Part shown: positions 35,035 through 44,259 of the stretch, piece after piece
How positions within the stretch are numbered: the first letter of the stretch is position 1
Layout: each line of letters begins with the position of its first letter
NCBI GenBank assembly: GCA_963804495.1
Contig: CAWDQN010000015.1
Coordinates: 1 to 64,000 of the forward strand
DNA from: Rhodovastum sp963804495
Lineage (GTDB): Bacteria > Pseudomonadota > Alphaproteobacteria > Acetobacterales > Acetobacteraceae
Length of the DNA stretch: 64,000 nucleotides
Direction of reading: 5' to 3'
The notes under the pieces: generated by a model
Told to the model about the DNA's origin: nothing
What the model saw: the letters and a program-made list of their open reading frames with translations, nothing else
Database searches by the model: none
Position numbers and translations under genes: made by a program

Positions 35035-35667
35035 ATGACGCGATCCCCCGAACCGCCCGAACGGGCCTGGGTGCGCCTGCCCAGTGGCCGGCGGCTGGAT
35101 CTGATCGCGCCGACGCCGTTCGACTGGACCGACGAGGACCTCGCGGTCGGGCTGGCGCGCACCTATCGCTGGGGCGGTCACTCGATTTGGCCTGGGACGC
35201 CGCTGTCGGTGGCGCAGCATTCGCTGGCGGTGCTGGAAATGCGGCGGACGCGGGGGCGGCTGACGCCGGGGCAGCAGTTGCGCGAACTGCTGCATGATGC
35301 CGACGAGGGGCTGATCAATTTCGACTGCATATCGCCGCTGAAGCCGTTTCTTGGCCCTGCGTTCGCCGAACTGGCGCGACGGCTGTCGGAAGCGATTGCG
35401 CTGCGCTATGCGGTGCCGCCCTGGACGGCGGCGGACAAGCGTGCCCACAAAACGGCGGACGTGGCGGCGGCGGCGGCGGAGGCAGTGTTCGTGGCCGGCT
35501 GGACGCGGTCGGAGGTTCGCGAGACGCTGGGTATCCAGGCACGGGTGAAGCCGAAAGATCCTCTGGTGGCGCGCTATGGCGACGAGCCCTGGCGGCCCTG
35601 GACTCCGGAGGTGGCGGCAGAGCGGTTCCTGGCCGAGTTGAAGCGACTGGCTTTCGCAGCGCGGTAG
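35035..35667 (+). CDS. HD-family hydrolase (YfbR-like)
   Basis: 210 aa. It starts MTRSPEPPERAWVRLPSGRR. Metal-binding residues of the HD fold are visible: 'LSVAQHSLAVLEM' (first His, about residue 61), 'QLRELLHDADEGLI' (H-D, about 86) and a later Asp in 'ADKRAHKTAD'. The 'YRWGGHS...SVAQHS' context is typical of HD hydrolases that dephosphorylate (deoxy)nucleoside monophosphates. The exact substrate is not shown by neighbours. Confidence 0.85.
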   Translation: MTRSPEPPERAWVRLPSGRRLDLIAPTPFDWTDEDLAVGLARTYRWGGHSIWPGTPLSVAQHSLAVLEMRRTRGRLTPGQQLRELLHDADEGLINFDCISPLKPFLGPAFAELARRLSEAIALRYAVPPWTAADKRAHKTADVAAAAAEAVFVAGWTRSEVRETLGIQARVKPKDPLVARYGDEPWRPWTPEVAAERFLAELKRLAFAAR

Positions 35668-35762
35668 GCCAGGCGGTGCGCGCTACGCCAGTACGCGGGC
35701 TATGCCAGCACCAGCATCGGCTCCGGCGGGGCGGACCCCACCGGAGCTTACGCGTGGACGGA

Positions 35763-36329
35763 TCAGGCGGTCGGGCGAGGCGCCGGAGCGCCGATCGGCA
35801 GCACCTCGCGGCCATGTGTCTCGTTGATGATTTCCGCGGCGGCCAGATAGAAAGCGAGCAGCGCGGTGAGCAACCCGAAATAACCTCCGGTCGTTCTCAG
35901 GACCGGAAGTGCGTACAGGTCCGCAGCGGCAAGCAAGAAAAACGTGATCACGAGCGCCAGGAAAATCAGCTGCAGCGTGCGGTTGAGCGCCAGGGTCCCG
36001 ATCAGCATCGCGGTCGAGAATACCCCCCAGCACACCAGCCACCAGCCGACGAAACCGGCCGGCACGCCGGCTTTGAAGAACTCCACGAACAGGGCGAAGC
36101 TCCACCAGAACGCGCCATACGCACAGAAGGCAACAAAGCCGAAGGTATTGCCGCGCGGCATTTCCATCAGCCCGGCAAAGAACTGGGCGGTGCCGCCAAA
36201 GGCGAAGGCGCTGGCCAGCACCATCGGCACGCTGGCGCCGTCGTACCAGCCGGCATTCACCATGCTCAGCAGCCACGTGGTCAAGGCGAAGCCGGTAAGC
36301 CCGAGTGGCGCCGGATTGGCGAGTTTCAT
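35763..36329 (-). CDS. satP: Acetate/succinate uptake permease, GPR1/FUN34/YaaH family
   Basis: 188 aa with six membrane helices, the SatP size. It starts MKLANPAPLGLTGFALTTWL: the family motif N-P-A-P-L-G-L is complete at residues 5-11. Further conserved elements are 'FGGTAQFFAGLMEMPRGNTF' (about 45-64) and 'FCAYGAFWWSFAL' near 70. It imports acetate and related short acids. A perfect FNR/FixK box lies about 124 bases upstream, so low-oxygen control is likely. Confidence 0.92.
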   Translation of the reverse strand: MKLANPAPLGLTGFALTTWLLSMVNAGWYDGASVPMVLASAFAFGGTAQFFAGLMEMPRGNTFGFVAFCAYGAFWWSFALFVEFFKAGVPAGFVGWWLVCWGVFSTAMLIGTLALNRTLQLIFLALVITFFLLAAADLYALPVLRTTGGYFGLLTALLAFYLAAAEIINETHGREVLPIGAPAPRPTA

Positions 36330-36452
36330 GACGAGATACCTCCCTGCGGCCGGACCAGGTCCGGCCGTGTGCACGATGGAATTGGATTTCGGAATAGGCC
36401 CGATCGGCCACGCTAGCGGGCGGCACGTTCTGGCGGGACGATCGATTTGTCG

Positions 36453-36466
36453 TTGATTTGGATCAA
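36453..36466. promoter_or_regulatory. Perfect FNR/FixK box upstream of satP
   Basis: TTGATTTGGATCAA matches TTGAT-N4-ATCAA in all ten fixed positions. The centre is about 130 bases upstream of the satP start on the minus strand; the only gene on the other side converges toward it. That leaves satP as the only obvious target. Confidence 0.65.
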
Positions 36467-36488
36467 TCGGGGGAGAAGCCAGTCACGT

Positions 36489-36570
36489 GGAAGTCCAGGG
36501 CTCTGCCCTGGACCCACCCCAGCGCGCAGCGCGCCTCGGCGCGACGGGGCAGTGGCTCCCTTGACACCAT
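36489..36570 (+). repeat. Dispersed repeat copy between satP and the EAL gene
   Basis: aagtccagggctctgccctg then gacccaccccagcgcgcagc then gcgcctcggcgcgacggggc. It contains the core ccagggctctgccctgg palindrome followed by a GC-rich variable arm, and abuts the 3' end of the EAL gene. Confidence 0.75.
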
Positions 36571-36573
36571 TAC

Positions 36574-37843
36574 TCAAGCTCGCCGGTTTCGCGAGCGTCG
36601 CACCGCCTCGTGCTGCCCCGTCGCCTCCAGCTTTCCCGGCCGCCCGAACAGCCAGCCTTGACCGAACTCCACGCACAACTCGCCCATTAGCGCCGCCTGC
36701 GCCTCGGTCTCGATCATCTCCGCCACCACCCGTGTCCCCACCGATCGTGCCAGTTGCAGCATCACGGCGACGAAACATCGCTCCTGGGCATTGCGCACGG
36801 CCCCTTGCACGTGACTGCCGTCGATCTTTACGAAGTCCACAGCGAAATCGCGCAGGTAGCGGAAGGCCGCATTGCCGGCACCGAAATCATCGATGCATAC
36901 CGGCACGCCGGTCGCGCGCAGCTGGCTGATGGTGGTCGCCGCGCCGACGACATCCTCGATCTCCGCCGTCTCGGTCAGCTCGACAATAAGGCGCGGCCGG
37001 AGGGATTTTCCGACCAGTCCGGGCTCGTCAGCGATCCGCTCCAGCATGCGGGCGCGGAACGCCGCGCTTTGCATCGACAACCCCGACACATTGACCGCCG
37101 CCGCGCCTGGCGCCCGGCGCAGCGCGAGCAACGACTGGTCCAGAACGGCGAAATCGAGGTCCTCCGCGAACCCTACCGCCTCGGCCAGGACGACGAATTC
37201 CTGCGGCGTGTGCGCCGGCGCGGCGCCGCCGCGGCCAAGGCGCAGCAGCGCCTCATGATGATCCACGGCACGGCCGGCGAGGCTGACCACCGGCTGGAAG
37301 GCAAGGCCGAACTGCCGCTCGCGGATGGCCGTACGCAAGCCGGCTGCCCGGGTCTTTGCATCAGCGATCACGCCGGCGAGGCCCTTGTCGCCCCCGTCCG
37401 CCAGCACCGCCGAGAATCCCTCCTGGACAAACCGCCCAAGCGCGTGGCGCAGGGCGCGGACGGCTTGCGGCGGCGTAAGCCCATGCCCGGCGAGTGCCAT
37501 GTCCAGCCCGGCGACGTCGCCCGTCACTCGGGCCGGACTGTCGTGCAGCATTGACGTTACTTGCGCGGCCATTGCGGCCATGTCGACCGGGCCGGCGCTG
37601 AGCATGCCGAACCGGCCATCACCCAGGTCGCCCGCCAGCACCCCCGGCGCGGACGCGGCCAGCGCCGAAGCGAATTCGGAACGGGCCGGCGGCGAAGTGG
37701 ATCACCCCGTCGGCGGTGGCTTCCACCAGGAGATCGGAGGCGGTGAAGGCGAACGCCACCCAGCGTTCGCGCTGGCGCGCGGCGTCCCTGTCAGTGTCAA
37801 ACGCATTCTCAGTTTCAAGCAATTTCATAGCCGTACCCGTCAT
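36574..37843 (-). CDS. EAL-domain cyclic-di-GMP phosphodiesterase, frameshifted
   Basis: The N-terminus (MTGTAMKLLETENAF...) reads in one frame to about 37690 and looks like a small sensory region ('WVAFAFTASDLLVEATADGV'). One surplus base between about 37680 and 37700 brings in 'ARSEFASALAASAPGVLAGD' and the rest, about 422 aa in total. The EAL domain (about 190-410) keeps its catalytic set: E-A-L in 'HHEALLRLGRG', N in 'AAVNVSGLS', E in 'VELTETAEI', D-D in 'VCIDDFGAGNAAF', K in 'DFVKIDGSHV', E in 'VVAEMIETE', Q in 'EFGQGWLFGRPG'. It should hydrolyse c-di-GMP. No GGDEF domain. The ATG at 37828 is an alternative start. Confidence 0.85.
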
Positions 37844-37916
37844 GCTGGCGCCCGTTCGGGATGCCGCCAGTCTCGGCCGCCCTGGTTAACGGTTTGCTCA
37901 CGCTGCGGCGCGGCGG

Positions 37917-39044
37917 TCAGGCCGGCGCCGCGCGCAGTCCGTCGATGGCCACCAGCGCGCCATCCCGTTCGACGTGCCAAAAGGTCCAGCCGTTGCACGA
38001 CGGCGCGTTCTGCACCGCCGCGCCGACCTGGTGGATCGAGCCCTGGATCTCGCCGCAGCGCAACGTACCGTCGGCCACCACCACCGCCTGCACCCGGCGC
38101 AGCCGGTCGGTCAGCTTCGTGCCGGCGGGCAGCAGCCCGCGCTCCACCAGCGAGCCGAACGGCACCCGCACCGCGTCGCGCTTGGTGGGCGTGGCCGCCA
38201 GCGCCTCGTCGGGGGCGGGGCGCACCCGGCGCACCCGGCCCAGTGCTGCCTCGACATAGGCGGGGTGGCGCTCAATGCCGATGTAGTGGCGCGACAGCCG
38301 GCGGGCGACCGCGGCGGTGGTGCCGGTGCCCAGAAACGGGTCCAGCACGATGTCGCTCGGCCCGGTGCAGGACAGCAGCACGCGGTGCAGCAGGGCCTCG
38401 GGCTTCTGCGTGGGGTGCAGCTTCAGCCCGTGCTCGTTGCGCAGCCGCTCGGGGCCGGTGCACAGCGGGAAATACCAGTCGCTGCGCATCTGCACGTCAT
38501 CGTTCAGCGCCTTCATGGCCTGGTAGTTGAAGCGGTAGCGCGCGTCCCGCCCCGGCGCCGCCCAGATCATCGTTTCGTGCGCGTTGGTGAAGCGGCGGCC
38601 GCGGAAGTTGGGCATCGGGTTGGCCTTGCGCCACACCACGTCGTTCAGAATCCAGAAACCCAGCTCCTGCAGGATGGCGCCGATGCGGAAAATATTATGA
38701 TAGGTGCCGATCACCCATAGGGTGCCGTCCTTGCGCAGCAGCCGCCGGCACTCGCCGAGCCATTCGCGGGTGAAATGGTCGTAGGCGGCGAAATCGGTGA
38801 ACCGGTCCCAGTCGTCGTCCACCCCGTCGACCAGGCTGTCGTCCGGGCGGCGCAGTTCACCCCGCAACTGCAAGTTGTAAGGTGGGTCGGCGAACACGCA
38901 ATGCACCGAGGCAGGCGGCAGCATGCGCATGATGCGTACGGCATCGCCGAGGATGATCTGGTCCAACGGCAGTTCGCGGATAATCTCCACGGGCAGAGGC
39001 ATCTCCGCTGCTGCGCCGGGCATGGTGAGGGGCGCGGCCGGCAT
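37917..39044 (-). CDS. ccrM: CcrM-type adenine-specific DNA methyltransferase (GANTC)
   Basis: 375 aa. Beta-class amino-methylase: catalytic motif IV 'VFADPPYNLQLRGELRRPDD' (residues about 45-64), then 'LRKDGTLWVIGTYHNIFRIG', then 'HPTQKPEALLHRVLLSCTGP' and the SAM-binding 'IVLDPFLGTGTTAAVARRLS' near 245. The C-terminal domain (about 290-375), ending 'GWTFWHVERDGALVAIDGLR', is the DNA-binding RAMA-like extension of CcrM. In alphaproteobacteria it methylates GANTC and helps time the cell cycle. Start taken at 39044 (MPAAPLTMPG); ATGs at 39023 and 39002 are possible. Confidence 0.95.
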   Translation of the reverse strand: MPAAPLTMPGAAAEMPLPVEIIRELPLDQIILGDAVRIMRMLPPASVHCVFADPPYNLQLRGELRRPDDSLVDGVDDDWDRFTDFAAYDHFTREWLGECRRLLRKDGTLWVIGTYHNIFRIGAILQELGFWILNDVVWRKANPMPNFRGRRFTNAHETMIWAAPGRDARYRFNYQAMKALNDDVQMRSDWYFPLCTGPERLRNEHGLKLHPTQKPEALLHRVLLSCTGPSDIVLDPFLGTGTTAAVARRLSRHYIGIERHPAYVEAALGRVRRVRPAPDEALAATPTKRDAVRVPFGSLVERGLLPAGTKLTDRLRRVQAVVVADGTLRCGEIQGSIHQVGAAVQNAPSCNGWTFWHVERDGALVAIDGLRAAPA

Positions 39045-39218
39045 GCGCAACTTCAATCCTGTCGGCCGTGACCGCGTCAATCGGCGATTGGCGGCGTCCC
39101 CCCGGTGGCGGGAAACCCCGATGCCGCCCGTCTTGGAAATTTCGCCGCGGCAACCCCTTACGCCGCGCCGCCGATGCGCTACATCGCGCCTCCGCTTGCG
39201 CATCGGACAGGAGACCGC

Positions 39219-39863
39219 ATGGACCCCTCGGAACTGGCCAAGGATCAACTGGAGCAGGTGGAGGAGGCGCAGCACGCCCAGCACCATGCCAGCGGACAGC
39301 GCCACAGCGATCGCCACGCGCGCCGCGTCGCCGTGCTCATCGCGGTTCTGGCGGCGGCGCTGGCGGTGTCCGAAATGGGCGAGAAGTCGGCGCAGAACGA
39401 CTACCTGACTCATCACATCCAGGCCTCGGACAACTGGGCGTTCTTCCAGGCGAAAAACATCCGCTCGACGGTGCAGCGCGCCGCCGCCGAGGTGATGGAG
39501 AGCCTGCCCACCAGCGCCGACGCGGAGGTGCGCAAACGCATCGACGCCGCCCGCGCCGACGCCGCCCGGCTCCGCGACGACCCGGCGGCCGGCGACGGCA
39601 GCAAGCAGATCGCCGAAAAGGCTCGCGGCGAGGAGGCCGCCCGGGAGGTCGCCTTCCATCGCTATCACGAGTTCGAGGTCGCCGTCGGCGCGCTGCAGAT
39701 CGCCATCGTGCTGGCATCGGTGTCGGTAGTCACGCGGGTGATGGCGCTGGCCTACGGCGCTGCCCTGATCGGCGCCGTGGCAGGGCTGTACAGCCTCGCC
39801 ATCTGGACCGGGCGCGGGGAAGAGGTGTCGCACGTGTTCGAATCGGTTGCGCATTTTCTGTGA
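39219..39863 (+). CDS. DUF4337-family membrane protein
   Basis: 214 aa from MDPSELAKDQLEQVEEAQHA, preceded by acaggaga. A charged helix leads to a membrane helix ('RVAVLIAVLAAALAVSEMGE'), then the conserved 'NWAFFQAKNIRSTVQRAAAE' typical of DUF4337. A polar coiled-coil region follows, then two C-terminal helices ('ALQIAIVLASVSVVTRVMAL', 'ALIGAVAGLYSLAIW'). The function is unknown. It is divergent from ccrM. Confidence 0.85.
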   Translation: MDPSELAKDQLEQVEEAQHAQHHASGQRHSDRHARRVAVLIAVLAAALAVSEMGEKSAQNDYLTHHIQASDNWAFFQAKNIRSTVQRAAAEVMESLPTSADAEVRKRIDAARADAARLRDDPAAGDGSKQIAEKARGEEAAREVAFHRYHEFEVAVGALQIAIVLASVSVVTRVMALAYGAALIGAVAGLYSLAIWTGRGEEVSHVFESVAHFL

Positions 39864-40022
39864 GCGCGCCGCCGGCCCGGCGGCGGCCGCGCTGGTCGTC
39901 GCCCGATCGTGACGCCTGCCGGGCCAGGGGACGATGGATTTCAATTGCCTGGGTACCTGAATGCGGCGTACTGGGCTGGACGGCAGTCCAGGCGGCACAG
40001 CACGAGAGTGAGGAGGGCCGGT

Positions 40023-40859
40023 ATGAACGTGCTTGACAGGGCAAGCTTGGCGGTTCTAGCGATGAGTGCCGCGCTGGCCGGCGGCCCGGCGCAGGCTCAG
40101 CAGCCGCAGCCGGCACCGGAGGTCCCGGCGGGGTCCGCCGCCGCGGCGCAACAGATCGAGCCGAAAGTGCGCGATATCCTGCGGGAAACCTGCGCGGTGC
40201 TCAGCGGGGCGAAGACCATGTCGTTCACCGCCCTGAACACTTATGAACGGGCGGCGGTGAACGGCCAGCCGCTGTACTACACGACGCTTAACCGCGTGAC
40301 GATGCAGCGGCCGGACAGGCTGCGCGTGATCACGCCGGGCGACGGCACGGCCGACGAGTTCTATTACGATGGCCACACCATGACCGCCTATGTGCCGTCC
40401 GAGGATCTGGCGGCGGTGGCCGAGGCGCCACCCAGCATCGATGACCTGATCGATGTGGCGTGGGATAAGGCGGCGATTTACTTCCCGTTCAGCGACGTGA
40501 TCGTGTCTGACCCGTGCGCGGTGTTCCGCAAAAGGATGGGCTCGGCCTTCTATGTCGGTCAGTCGAAGGTGGTGGGCGGCACCACGACCGACATGATCGC
40601 GGTGGCGGGCGAGGACGTGCAGGCTGAGCTTTGGATCGGCGCCAGCGATCACCTGCCGCGGCTGATCCGCGTGGTCTATCCGAGCGAGCCTGCGCATGCG
40701 CTGTACCAGACGGAATATTCCGACTGGCAGCTCGGCGTGGAGCTGCCGCCGCATGCGTTCGCGTCCGAGAAGGCAGCCAAGGCGAAACCGATGCCGTTCT
40801 CCCCTCCCGATACCGGCGAGCCACCGCGCAGGCCGGGCCAGCCGAACGAGCGTCAGTAA
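40023..40859 (+). CDS. DUF2092-domain periplasmic protein
   Basis: 278 aa with a signal peptide (MNVLDRASLAVLAMSAALAG, cleavage near 'AQAQQ'). The domain from about residue 45 includes 'TMSFTALNTYERAAVNGQPL', 'RPDRLRVITPGDGTADEFYY' and 'LWIGASDHLPRLIRVVYPSE', which fits DUF2092, a LolA/LppX-like fold probably holding a lipid or hydrophobic ligand. The gene downstream, encoding a His-rich repeat protein, is 48 bases away and likely in the same unit. Confidence 0.85.
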   Translation: MNVLDRASLAVLAMSAALAGGPAQAQQPQPAPEVPAGSAAAAQQIEPKVRDILRETCAVLSGAKTMSFTALNTYERAAVNGQPLYYTTLNRVTMQRPDRLRVITPGDGTADEFYYDGHTMTAYVPSEDLAAVAEAPPSIDDLIDVAWDKAAIYFPFSDVIVSDPCAVFRKRMGSAFYVGQSKVVGGTTTDMIAVAGEDVQAELWIGASDHLPRLIRVVYPSEPAHALYQTEYSDWQLGVELPPHAFASEKAAKAKPMPFSPPDTGEPPRRPGQPNERQ

Positions 40860-40907
40860 CGACCGGGCGTCCGTAATGACCCAGCGTCCGGCAACACGGG
40901 AGATCGG

Positions 40908-41594
40908 ATGATGCGAACAATCCTGCTGGCCGCTGCTGCCGCGCTGGCAATCGCTTTGCCGTTGCAGCCGGCGCGGGCCTGGATGCACGCCAACAGCGGC
41001 GGCGGATACACACATTCCGGCAGCGCCGGAGGGTTCCAGCACTCCACGACGGTGGGTCCGGAAGGCGTGTCGCATTCCAGCAATGCCGGTGGCTATGAGC
41101 ATGGCACGGCTGTCGGTTCGGAGGGCGCGGTGCATGGCAGCACCGCCGGCGGCTACGCCCACGGCACGGCTGTCGGCCCCGAGGGGGCGGCGCATGCCAG
41201 TACATCCGGCGGGTATTATCACGGCACGGCGGTCGGACCGGAGGGTGCCGCACATACCGGCGCCTATGGCACCACGACGGCCTATGGCGGCGGCTATTAC
41301 CATCAGCCGGCGGTGGTGAACCATTACGGGGCCACTTGCGTGAACTGCGGTGCCCCGGGGTACGGCGCCGGGGCGGTGGCGGCCGGGGTCGCGGTCGGCG
41401 CGGCCGCGGGGGTCGCGGTGGGTGCCGCCGCCGGTTCGGCCTATGCTACCGCCGCTCGCCCTGCGGCCTATGCGGTGCTGCCGGCCGGCTGTGCCTATCA
41501 ACCGGCAGCCGGCGCCTATTACTGCGGCGGCGCCTGGCTCGCGCCCGCCTACGGCGCGAACGGGGTTTATTACCGGGTTGTGGCGGCGCCCTGA
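40908..41594 (+). CDS. Exported histidine/glycine-rich repeat protein
   Basis: 228 aa. Signal peptide MMRTILLAAAAALAIALPLQ (cleavage near 'ARAW'). Residues about 45-125 are tandem 20-aa units of the form GTAVGPEGAAHxSTxGGYxH: four or so clear copies, each with two or more histidines. A tyrosine-rich spacer, a 'CVNCGAPGYG' pair of cysteines, an alanine/valine/glycine hydrophobic stretch (about 160-185) and a C-terminal 'AGCAYQPAAGAYYCGGAWLA' follow. The repeats suggest metal binding or a structural envelope role, but no family function is known to me. It follows the DUF2092 gene. Confidence 0.75.
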   Translation: MMRTILLAAAAALAIALPLQPARAWMHANSGGGYTHSGSAGGFQHSTTVGPEGVSHSSNAGGYEHGTAVGSEGAVHGSTAGGYAHGTAVGPEGAAHASTSGGYYHGTAVGPEGAAHTGAYGTTTAYGGGYYHQPAVVNHYGATCVNCGAPGYGAGAVAAGVAVGAAAGVAVGAAAGSAYATAARPAAYAVLPAGCAYQPAAGAYYCGGAWLAPAYGANGVYYRVVAAP

Positions 41595-42024
41595 AAGATT
41601 CCCGCCCCGGGCTGTCCAGTACGACCGGCAAATCCGTCAGCGTTGCGCTGCTGCCGGGAGCGTTCCGGATGATCGAGCCCTGGGCGGCCCCGGATCGAAC
41701 CGCTGTCGGCAATGCAAGCAGCGCGGCTGCCGTCGCGCCTCCGGTCGAGCCTTTTCCTTGCCAGGATGCCGATAGTAACGTCCTCGGACAGTGTTCCGGT
41801 CCGGCTGCTCAGCGACGGGATCGGATTGTGCATGGATGGACCCGGCAATCGGACCGGACGACTCGGTTCAAGGCGCAACAATACGCGGCCGTACCGCCAG
41901 GATGATGCGCAATTGCCGCGATTATTACGCTCGCTCGTCGCAACGACGGCACGCGATTGAATTTTGTATTGCTGCGAGACAGAGGATATGCTCTGACCTC
42001 ATATATGCGTAACGAGGTCCGGCC
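41595..42024. other. Gap of about 430 bases with no convincing gene
   Basis: The 3' half (41900-42024) is more AT-rich than average and presumably carries the promoter of the decarboxylase gene at 42025. The frames present show no family features. No terminator-like hairpin with a T-run was found after 41594. Confidence 0.5.
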
Positions 42025-42969
42025 ATGTTCCGATCGAAGCGCTTTCTTGTTACCGGCGGCGCCGGATTTCTCGGGTCGCACCTGTGCGAAGCCCTTCTGG
42101 ATCGCGGTGCCGAAGTGCTGTGCGTCGACAACTACTTTACCGGCCGGCGGGCGAATATCGCCCATCTGCTCCCCAACCCGCTGTTCGAGGCCCTGCGCCA
42201 CGACGTGACGATTCCGCTCTATGTCGAGGTCGATGGGATCTTCAATTTTGCCTGCCCGGCATCGCCCGTGCATTATCAGTTCGACCCGGTCGCGACCACG
42301 AAGGTTTCGGTCCACGGTGCCATCAACATGCTGGGGCTCGCCAAGCGGCTGCGGGTTCCCATTCTGCAGGCATCGACCAGCGAAGTGTATGGCGACCCGA
42401 CCATCCACCCGCAGCCCGAAGCCTATTGGGGCAATGTGAACCCGATCGGTCCGCGCGCCTGCTACGACGAGGGGAAGCGGTGCGCCGAAACACTGTTCTT
42501 CGACTACCGCCGCCAGCATGGCGTCTCGGTCAAGGTCATGCGCATCTTCAACACCTACGGCCCACGCATGCACCCGAACGACGGGCGCGTGGTATCGAAT
42601 TTCATCGTCCAGGCGCTGCGCAACCAACCGCTGACCATTTACGGCACCGGCGAACAAACCCGCAGCTTCTGCTTCGCCGATGATCTGATCGAGGGCGCGT
42701 TGCGGCTGATGGCAACGCCGCCCGACATCACCGGGCCGGTCAACATCGGCAATCCCGGCGAGTTCTCCATGCTGCAACTGGCGAACCTCGTGTTGGAGCT
42801 GACCGGCTCCGCGTCCGTCATCGAGTTCAAGCCACTGCCGCCCGATGACCCGAAGCAGCGCCGGCCAGACATAACGTTTGCACAACAACTTCTCGACTGG
42901 TCGCCGAAGATCGAACTGCGTGATGGCCTGATCAGGACAATCGCGTATTTCCGGACGATCGTGACCTGA
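42025..42969 (+). CDS. UDP-glucuronate decarboxylase / NAD-dependent epimerase-dehydratase
   Basis: 314 aa, extended SDR fold. NAD-binding 'FLVTGGAGFLGSHLCEALLD' at the N-terminus. Catalytic region 'QASTSEVYGDPTIHPQPEAY' (residues about 112-131) followed by 'YDEGKRCAETLFFDYRRQHG', which contains the Y-x-x-x-K pair. 'VMRIFNTYGPRMHPNDGRVV' is characteristic of UDP-xylose synthase. It converts UDP-glucuronate to UDP-xylose for polysaccharide or glycan synthesis. It stands alone here, followed by a dispersed repeat. Confidence 0.92.
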   Translation: MFRSKRFLVTGGAGFLGSHLCEALLDRGAEVLCVDNYFTGRRANIAHLLPNPLFEALRHDVTIPLYVEVDGIFNFACPASPVHYQFDPVATTKVSVHGAINMLGLAKRLRVPILQASTSEVYGDPTIHPQPEAYWGNVNPIGPRACYDEGKRCAETLFFDYRRQHGVSVKVMRIFNTYGPRMHPNDGRVVSNFIVQALRNQPLTIYGTGEQTRSFCFADDLIEGALRLMATPPDITGPVNIGNPGEFSMLQLANLVLELTGSASVIEFKPLPPDDPKQRRPDITFAQQLLDWSPKIELRDGLIRTIAYFRTIVT

Positions 42970-42989
42970 GCGGGGACGGCAGCGGTTGA

Positions 42990-43075
42990 TTGGGGTGAGG
43001 GAAGCAAGGCCAGCGGCTCTGCCCCTGGACCCCGCCAAGGGGCAGTGGCCCCTTGGAACCCATTCCTTCACCCCA
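42990..43075 (+). repeat. Dispersed repeat copy
   Basis: agcggctctgcccctggacc, ccgccaaggggcagtggccc, cttggaacccattccttcac: both sub-palindromes of the family are present. It lies between the decarboxylase gene and the decayed alcohol dehydrogenase. Confidence 0.78.
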
Positions 43076-43148
43076 TTCAACCGCCGCCATTGATCCGCGC
43101 GCGGATCGCCCGCACCATGCGCGCGGACCGCCTGGAGGAGACCAACGC

Positions 43149-44259
43149 TTGAAAACCCGTGCCGCTGTCGCGCGCGCCGCCGGCGCCCCGCTCAGCCTGG
43201 AAACCATCGACCTCGAAGGCCCGCGTGAGGGCGAGGTGCTGGTGGAGATCAAAGCCACCGGCATCTGCCACACCGATGAATTCACCCTGTAGGGTGCCGA
43301 CCCGGAGGGGATTTTTCCCGCCGTGCTTGGCCACGAAGGCGCCGGCGTGGTGGTGGATGTCGGCAAGAACGTGACCAGCCTAAAACAGGGCGACCACGTT
43401 ATTCCATTGTATAGACCGGAATGCCGGCAGTACGAATATTGTCTCAGCCGTAAGACCAATCTTTGCATCACCTTGCGGGCGACCCAGGGCAAAGGCGTCA
43501 TGCCCGACGGTTCCAGCCGTTTCTCGTGCGACGGCGCGCCGGTCTACCACTACATGGGTACCTCGACGTTCGCCAACTTCACCGTGCTGCCCGAAATCGC
43601 GCTGGCGAAAATCCGTCCCGACGCGCCGTTCGAGAAGGTCTGCTACATCGGTTGCGGTGTTACCACCGGCATCGGCGCGGTCATCAACACGGGGAAGGTG
43701 GAGGCCCGGGCGCGGGCGGTGGTCTTCGGCCTCGGCGGCATCGGGCTGAACGGTCATCCAGGGGCTGCGCCTGGTTGGTGTCGAGCAAATCGTCGGCGTG
43801 GACATCAACCCCGCCCGCCGCGCGATCGCGGAACAATTCGGCATGACCGACTTCGTCAACCCGGCGGAGGTGGCGGGCGACTTGGTGCCTTACCTGGTGA
43901 ACCTTACCCGCGGCGGCGCCGACGACACGCTCGAATGTGTCGGCAACACCACGCTGATGCGCCAGGCGCTGGAATGCGCCCATCGCGGCTGGGGAAAAAG
44001 CATCATCATCGGCGTCGCCGGCGCCGGGCAGGAGATTGCCACCAGGCCGTTCCAGCTCGTCACCGGCCGGGTTTGGATGGGCACCGCCTTCGGCGGCGCA
44101 CGCGGGCGCACCGATTTGCCGCGCATCGTCGACCGGTACATGGACGGGCGCATCAACATCGACGACCTGATCACCCATGTGCTTCCGTTCGAGCAGATCA
44201 ACGAGGGGTTCGACCTGATGCGCCGCGGCGAAAGCATCCGGTCCGTCGTGACATACTGA
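43149..44259 (+). pseudogene. Class III alcohol dehydrogenase / S-(hydroxymethyl)glutathione dehydrogenase, decayed
   Basis: A TTG start with a GGAGGAG site opens the gene. The frame stops at a TAG at 43290-43292 in 'ICHTDEFTL*GADPEG', where relatives have serine. It runs on to 'VVFGLGGIGLN', then needs removal of one base near 43752 to enter 'VIQGLRLVGVEQIVGVDINP' and finish at 44259. Corrected length 369 aa, exactly the family norm. A structural zinc cysteine is also replaced: 'PECRQYEYCLSRKTNLC' has Tyr where the C-x2-C-x2-C-x7-C motif needs Cys. The catalytic zinc ligands (GICHTD, GHEGAG, IGCGVTTG) remain. The intact enzyme would detoxify formaldehyde with glutathione. A stop, a frameshift and a lost ligand together favour real decay. 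Confidence 0.85.

Noticed and set aside
33799..35448. A 549-codon open frame on the minus strand
   Set aside because: Antisense to the MFS transporter and HD hydrolase genes; Arg/His/Gln-rich with no protein family features.
39045..39998. Upstream extension of the CcrM frame to 39998
   Set aside because: It would overlap the DUF4337 gene and consists of Arg/Gly-rich shadow sequence; CcrM similarity starts near 39044.
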